From: CAYZBM01 sp964476705
Lineage (GTDB): Bacteria; Pseudomonadota; Alphaproteobacteria; Rickettsiales; UBA6187
Length of the DNA: 27,391 bases
Assembly (NCBI GenBank): GCA_964476705.1
Contig: CAYZBM010000018.1
Location: forward strand, 1 to 27,391
Direction of reading: 5' to 3'
Shown here: one piece after another, positions 24,075 to 27,391 of the stretch
Numbering within the stretch: the first letter of the stretch is position 1
Layout of the letters: every line of letters starts with the position of its first letter
Made by a program: the position numbers and the translations under genes
Notes under the pieces: generated by a model
Databases searched by the model: none
Seen by the model: only the letters and a program-made list of their open reading frames with translations
What the model was told of the DNA's origin: nothing

Positions 24075-25724
24075 ATGTCTGATAATTATGAAGGTAAAAA
24101 TAGTTATATTCCTGCTGACTTAGAAAGTAATGTTGATAATAATAATTCTGGCCTCAATTATACAATATTATATGATTCAGCCGAATACTTTAATTCGAAC
24201 TTCTCTGAAGAGGAGTATATAAATTATAGTGGATATTATTCTAAGAGTGATAGTAATTATACTTCAGAATTTGCGGGATATCTGCATAGTTTAAACTTTA
24301 CATATGTAGGAGATAATTTTTCTTATGTCTCTAACTCGCGTTCTGTTTATTATCATGAAAATAACTCGAATCCGTCTGTTTATTCTTATAAAACTGATTA
24401 TACATATAATTCAATGAGTGGTTCTTATAGTGGAGTTATGGTTTATGATGTGAATGATTATTCAATTTATGGCTTATCATTAAATGATGTTTATGCTGGT
24501 GACAAATTATTACCATCTATTGAAGATTCAATTAAATATTCACAATATGTTAGTTATGAAGATTTTGGTAATGGAAGTCATTTCTTTAATCTAGGATATA
24601 GTTTTAATATATCTTCTAGTGAATTTTTTGATTATATAATTAAACTTACTCCGCATCCAGATGCTTTAAATGTGGTAATTGATCAGATCTCGTCATTTAA
24701 TTATTTAATTACAGGAGATGGTAATGATTTTATAATTATGGGTAGTGGTGAAAATTATTTATATACTGGCAACGGTAATAGTAATATTTCTGTTGGAGAT
24801 GGTAATAATTATATTAATTTAGGTAATGGTAATAATAATTTGTCGGTTGGTTATCATGAGTCTGGAGAATCTACTATTGGTGGAATAACGGTTACTTTTG
24901 CTGATAGCAAGCAAGCGGATTATTCCCTTAATAACATAGTTGTAGGCGAAGGTAATAATAATATTAATGTTGCAGGAAAAGTTGGCGAAGGTAATGATAT
25001 TTATGATAATAAGATCATAGCTGGGAATGGAGATAATGATATTATTTCAGGTTATAAAAACACTGAAGCGTTTGAAATTGGTAATTCTAATAACCTTGTA
25101 CAAGTTGGAGATGGTGTTAATTATATTGAAACTGTAGGTCGTAGCAATTCTGTGGAAGCTGGAGATGGTGGTAATATAATATTTTCAATTTCTACTGAGA
25201 AAGCTCATATTATTTCGGGATCTGGTGCTGATCGTATAAGCGCTATTGGTAGTAATTATATAGATTCTGGAGCTGGTAACGATACGATAGATGTTAGTAA
25301 AGTTATTACTTATTATAGCTTAGGTAATATTTTTAATTTCAACTCATCGGCTGATGATCATAATGTTATTATTGGTGGTATAGGTCGAGATATATTGATC
25401 GGAGGAGAAGGTCATGATACTTTTGGCTTTGATTTTACAAGATTAGATTCGACACAAAATATTACTGATGAAATATCAAATTTTAAAACGGGTATTGATA
25501 AAATTGCTATATTTAATCTTAATAATACTACTTTAAATTTTGATAATTTAACTATTAATTATTCTGCCGATGGTCATACTGTCCAAGTTAGTTATACCGA
25601 TGAAGCAGGACATAATTTTGCAGTAAATGTTAGTGGAACTAATATTGACCATAATAATGGTCATGACTTGGCAGCTAATGATTTTACTTTCTCAAATGAG
25701 CATAATATTTTAGGGATTGGATAG
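24075..25724 (+). CDS. RTX-like secreted protein with Asn-rich nonapeptide repeats (paralogue 1)
   Basis: This 549-residue protein has no N-terminal signal peptide. Residues 1-205 are rich in Tyr, Ser and Asn and match nothing I know. From Gly214 a run of nine-residue units follows the RTX rhythm, with G-(D/N)-G-N-x-x-(I/L)-x-x (GDGNDFIIM, GSGENYLYT, GNGNSNISV, GDGNNYINL, GNGNNNLSV). More repeats extend to about 430. Two canonical units, GGIGRDILI at 434-442 and GGEGHDTFG at 443-451, lead into a C-terminal domain ending NDFTFSNEHNILGIG. RTX repeats bind calcium and such proteins leave by type I secretion using a C-terminal signal. Many usual Asp positions are Asn, so calcium binding may be weak in the middle. 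GGAG lies 7 nt before the ATG. Confidence 0.85.
   Translation: MSDNYEGKNSYIPADLESNVDNNNSGLNYTILYDSAEYFNSNFSEEEYINYSGYYSKSDSNYTSEFAGYLHSLNFTYVGDNFSYVSNSRSVYYHENNSNPSVYSYKTDYTYNSMSGSYSGVMVYDVNDYSIYGLSLNDVYAGDKLLPSIEDSIKYSQYVSYEDFGNGSHFFNLGYSFNISSSEFFDYIIKLTPHPDALNVVIDQISSFNYLITGDGNDFIIMGSGENYLYTGNGNSNISVGDGNNYINLGNGNNNLSVGYHESGESTIGGITVTFADSKQADYSLNNIVVGEGNNNINVAGKVGEGNDIYDNKIIAGNGDNDIISGYKNTEAFEIGNSNNLVQVGDGVNYIETVGRSNSVEAGDGGNIIFSISTEKAHIISGSGADRISAIGSNYIDSGAGNDTIDVSKVITYYSLGNIFNFNSSADDHNVIIGGIGRDILIGGEGHDTFGFDFTRLDSTQNITDEISNFKTGIDKIAIFNLNNTTLNFDNLTINYSADGHTVQVSYTDEAGHNFAVNVSGTNIDHNNGHDLAANDFTFSNEHNILGIG
25680..25720 (+). repeat. 41-nt 3' end identical to that of the second RTX-like gene
   Basis: Bases 25680-25720 are identical to 27285-27325. 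Both encode the final residues DFTFSNEHNILGIG. The flanking coding sequence is clearly diverged, so the block stands out. Confidence 0.8.
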
Positions 25725-25754
25725 TAACTTTAAATATTTTTTATTTCGCTAAAG

Positions 25755-25786
25755 AACTCCTTGCAATAAAATGTAAGGAGTTTTTT
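25755..25786 (+). terminator. Intrinsic terminator after the first RTX-like gene
   Basis: A 10-bp stem, arms 25755-25764 and 25773-25782 with one G-U pair, closes an 8-nt loop and runs into a T tract up to 25786. It lies 31 nt after the stop codon. The second RTX-like gene is therefore probably transcribed from its own promoter. Confidence 0.8.
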
Positions 25787-25864
25787 AAATTAAAAATTCA
25801 TTAATTAGTTTAATAATATTTTATTTAATGCTAGAACCAACTTATGGTTAATGTTTTTTTATTC

Positions 25865-25870
25865 AGGGAG
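25865..25870 (+). promoter_or_regulatory. Ribosome binding site that sets the second RTX-like start
   Basis: AGGGAG lies 7 nt before the ATG at 25878. It falls inside the longer frame that begins with ATG at 25851, which has no ribosome site of its own. Confidence 0.65.
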
Positions 25871-25877
25871 AGTTCTT

Positions 25878-27329
25878 ATGGCAACGGTTATTACTTATAA
25901 AGGATTATATACTATTTATAAAGGTGATGGGGAGAATGATAATATAAACAGCACAGCAAGATATACTGAAATTGATAGCGATGATGGCGATGATAATATA
26001 AATGTTAATGTTTCTGTAGCTAATTTTACTAATTTTGCTAAAACTTTTATATATACTCGTAATGGTAATGATATCGTTAATGCATCGGGCTATAAAATGG
26101 AGGTTTATGGTGGTGATGGTAATGACATACTAACACTTAATACTTATTCTTCTATGTTTGTATTAGGTGGTAGTGGAGATGATGTTTTTGACCTTACGGC
26201 AGGAGAGTATAGCAGTAATATAATTGCTGGGATTAGCTCGGAATCTTCAATTTACTCAGAATTTGCACAAGAAGACTTTGGCGATGATACTATAAAATTT
26301 AATGCCCCAGCTAGCTATATTTATGATTACCATGGCAATAATACTATAACTGGTATTGGTACTGCGCACGAAGTAGTTACTGGAGATGGTGATGATGAGA
26401 TACATCTATCTTATTCTACTAAGGAAGCTTTTTTTATTTCTGAACATAGTAGTTACGTGAATGCTGGCGACGGGAATAATATAGTTGAAATTAATTCTGG
26501 CGGAATTAATGCTGAAGAAACTAATTATGTTAAAACTGGATCAGGAAGTGATACCATAACAATTAGTAATTTAACTAGTGATGCTAAGTCTGGCTTTGTA
26601 GTTAACAATACCATCGATTCTGGAGATGGTGGTGATACTATAAATATTGCTGAAGGTAATAATGTTATTAATAGTGGAAACGGTGATGATACCATAGTAT
26701 CTGGCTATAAAGATGATAATTATACTATAGGAACTGGTACAAATGATATTAAGGCAGATGATGGTAATAATTCTATAGATGCGGTTGGTTCTACTAACTC
26801 AGTCTTAAGTGGTAATGGTGACGACTATATTCATATCGTAGGAAATAATAATAATATAAATGCTGGCGACGGTGATAATATTATAAATGTATCTGGTATT
26901 ACTAATAATATAATATCTGGCGGTGGTAATGATTATATTGCGGTTAGTGGTGCAAGCAGCAGTACAAGCAGTATAATCGGAGGCTTGGGTAAAGATATTT
27001 TAATTGGTGGAAATGGTCATGATACTTTTAAATTTGATTTTATTCGTGGTGACTCAACCTCATTAGATACAGATATAGTAAAGAATTTTGCTCAAGGAAG
27101 TGATAAAATTGAAATATTTAATACTAATAATGATAATTTAAATTTTGACTCTTTGCGTATTGAGTATTCTTCAAATGGTAAAACAGCTATAGTGAGTTAT
27201 TCAGATGATGCAGGGCATGATTTTAAATTAAATATTAGCGGATCTAGTATCGATCATAATCATGGTCATGATTTAACCTCTAACGATTTTACTTTCTCAA
27301 ATGAGCATAATATTTTAGGGATTGGTTAA
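25878..27329 (+). CDS. RTX-like secreted protein (paralogue 2)
   Basis: This 483-residue protein is a shorter paralogue of its upstream neighbour. It lacks the Tyr/Ser/Asn-rich N-terminal domain and enters repeats almost at once. Units include GDGENDNIN, DDGDDNINV, RNGNDIVNA, GGDGNDILTL, GGSGDDVFDL and GNGDDTIVS; more of them keep the canonical Asp than in paralogue 1, so calcium binding is more likely. GGLGKDILI begins at 368 and GGNGHDTFK follows. The C-terminal domain matches paralogue 1 (DDAGHDFKLNISGSSIDHNHGHDL) and ends with the same 15 residues, NDFTFSNEHNILGIG, a probable type I secretion signal. No signal peptide and no transporter genes nearby. Start set by AGGGAG 7 nt before 25878. 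The likely role is a surface or secreted adhesin or matrix protein, by inference. Confidence 0.85.
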   Translation: MATVITYKGLYTIYKGDGENDNINSTARYTEIDSDDGDDNINVNVSVANFTNFAKTFIYTRNGNDIVNASGYKMEVYGGDGNDILTLNTYSSMFVLGGSGDDVFDLTAGEYSSNIIAGISSESSIYSEFAQEDFGDDTIKFNAPASYIYDYHGNNTITGIGTAHEVVTGDGDDEIHLSYSTKEAFFISEHSSYVNAGDGNNIVEINSGGINAEETNYVKTGSGSDTITISNLTSDAKSGFVVNNTIDSGDGGDTINIAEGNNVINSGNGDDTIVSGYKDDNYTIGTGTNDIKADDGNNSIDAVGSTNSVLSGNGDDYIHIVGNNNNINAGDGDNIINVSGITNNIISGGGNDYIAVSGASSSTSSIIGGLGKDILIGGNGHDTFKFDFIRGDSTSLDTDIVKNFAQGSDKIEIFNTNNDNLNFDSLRIEYSSNGKTAIVSYSDDAGHDFKLNISGSSIDHNHGHDLTSNDFTFSNEHNILGIG

Positions 27330-27337
27330 TTTTCTTA

Positions 27338-27391
27338 TATAGTATTTCTTAATTGAAATGAATGTATTTATGGAGCCTTCAGTAAAACATA
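27338..27391 (-). repeat. Palindromic repeat element, copy D (cut by window end)
   Basis: Read on the minus strand this aligns with the second half of copy A (1298-1350). Bases 27338-27361 match 1327-1350 perfectly over 24 nt, and TATGTTTTA at the far end matches the start of that segment. The arm that would pair with it should lie just beyond the window. It starts 8 nt after the stop of the second RTX-like gene. Confidence 0.6.

Noticed and set aside
25851..25877. Upstream ATG at 25851 as start of the second RTX-like protein
   Set aside because: AGGGAG at 25865-25870 falls inside that extension and is well placed for the ATG at 25878.
24714..27060. CRISPR-like repeat array
   Set aside because: The periodicity is 27 nt in frame and encodes RTX nonapeptides; there are no conserved direct repeats with unique spacers.

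Overview
The window is a strongly AT-rich bacterial chromosome segment with short intergenic gaps. Gene order points to an alphaproteobacterium. The minus-strand run tpiA-secG-pyrG-kdsA-eno-ftsB is a classic alphaproteobacterial block, followed by mltB-rlpA-dacA. Divergent from tpiA lies ppiD-trpD-trpC, which recalls the alphaproteobacterial ppiD-trpEGDC arrangement. Low GC, a decaying metabolic gene, repeat-rich possible effector proteins and palindromic intergenic repeats suggest a host-associated lineage of the Rickettsiales or Holosporales type. Kdo synthesis and LPS export genes argue against Anaplasmataceae. No tRNA, rRNA, CRISPR array, prophage or transposase gene was seen. The first ~45 bases are GC-rich and unlike everything else; they may be a contig-end artefact.

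Layout: 43-1161 (-) LRR-like protein; 1199-1350 palindromic repeat element; 1541-2608 (+) M48 membrane protease; 2616-2648 bidirectional terminator; 2714-6266 (-) envelope genes dacA, rlpA, mltB, ftsB; 6436-11482 (-) eno, kdsA, pyrG, secG and a tpiA pseudogene; 11737-16207 (+) ppiD, trpD, trpC and a DUF599 membrane protein; 16331-18133 (+) an unrecognised 600-residue protein with ~56-residue repeats, preceded by a 15-bp inverted repeat that includes its start codon; 18111-18773 (-) queC; a second copy of the palindromic element; 18960-21662 (-) lptB, lptA, lptC and a lipoprotein; 21731-22441 (-) an orphan prepilin-like protein; 22582-23937 (+) ffh; 24075-27329 (+) two tandem RTX-like proteins with a shared C-terminus.

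Together the genes describe a Gram-negative cell with peptidoglycan turnover (dacA, rlpA, mltB, ftsB), Kdo-containing LPS and its transport (kdsA, lptABC), Sec/SRP secretion (secG, ffh, ppiD) and reduced central metabolism. Enolase is intact, but triose-phosphate isomerase carries four in-frame stops. The trp genes lack trpE/trpG beside trpD. The accessory proteins (LRR protein, 56-residue-repeat protein, two RTX-like proteins) are the best candidates for host interaction.

The most interesting observations are a dispersed palindromic intergenic element (two long copies and two partial ones), the in-frame decay of tpiA, the 15-bp inverted repeat over a start codon, an RlpA with Ala in place of its expected catalytic Glu, and the RTX pair that shares an identical 41-nt 3' end.
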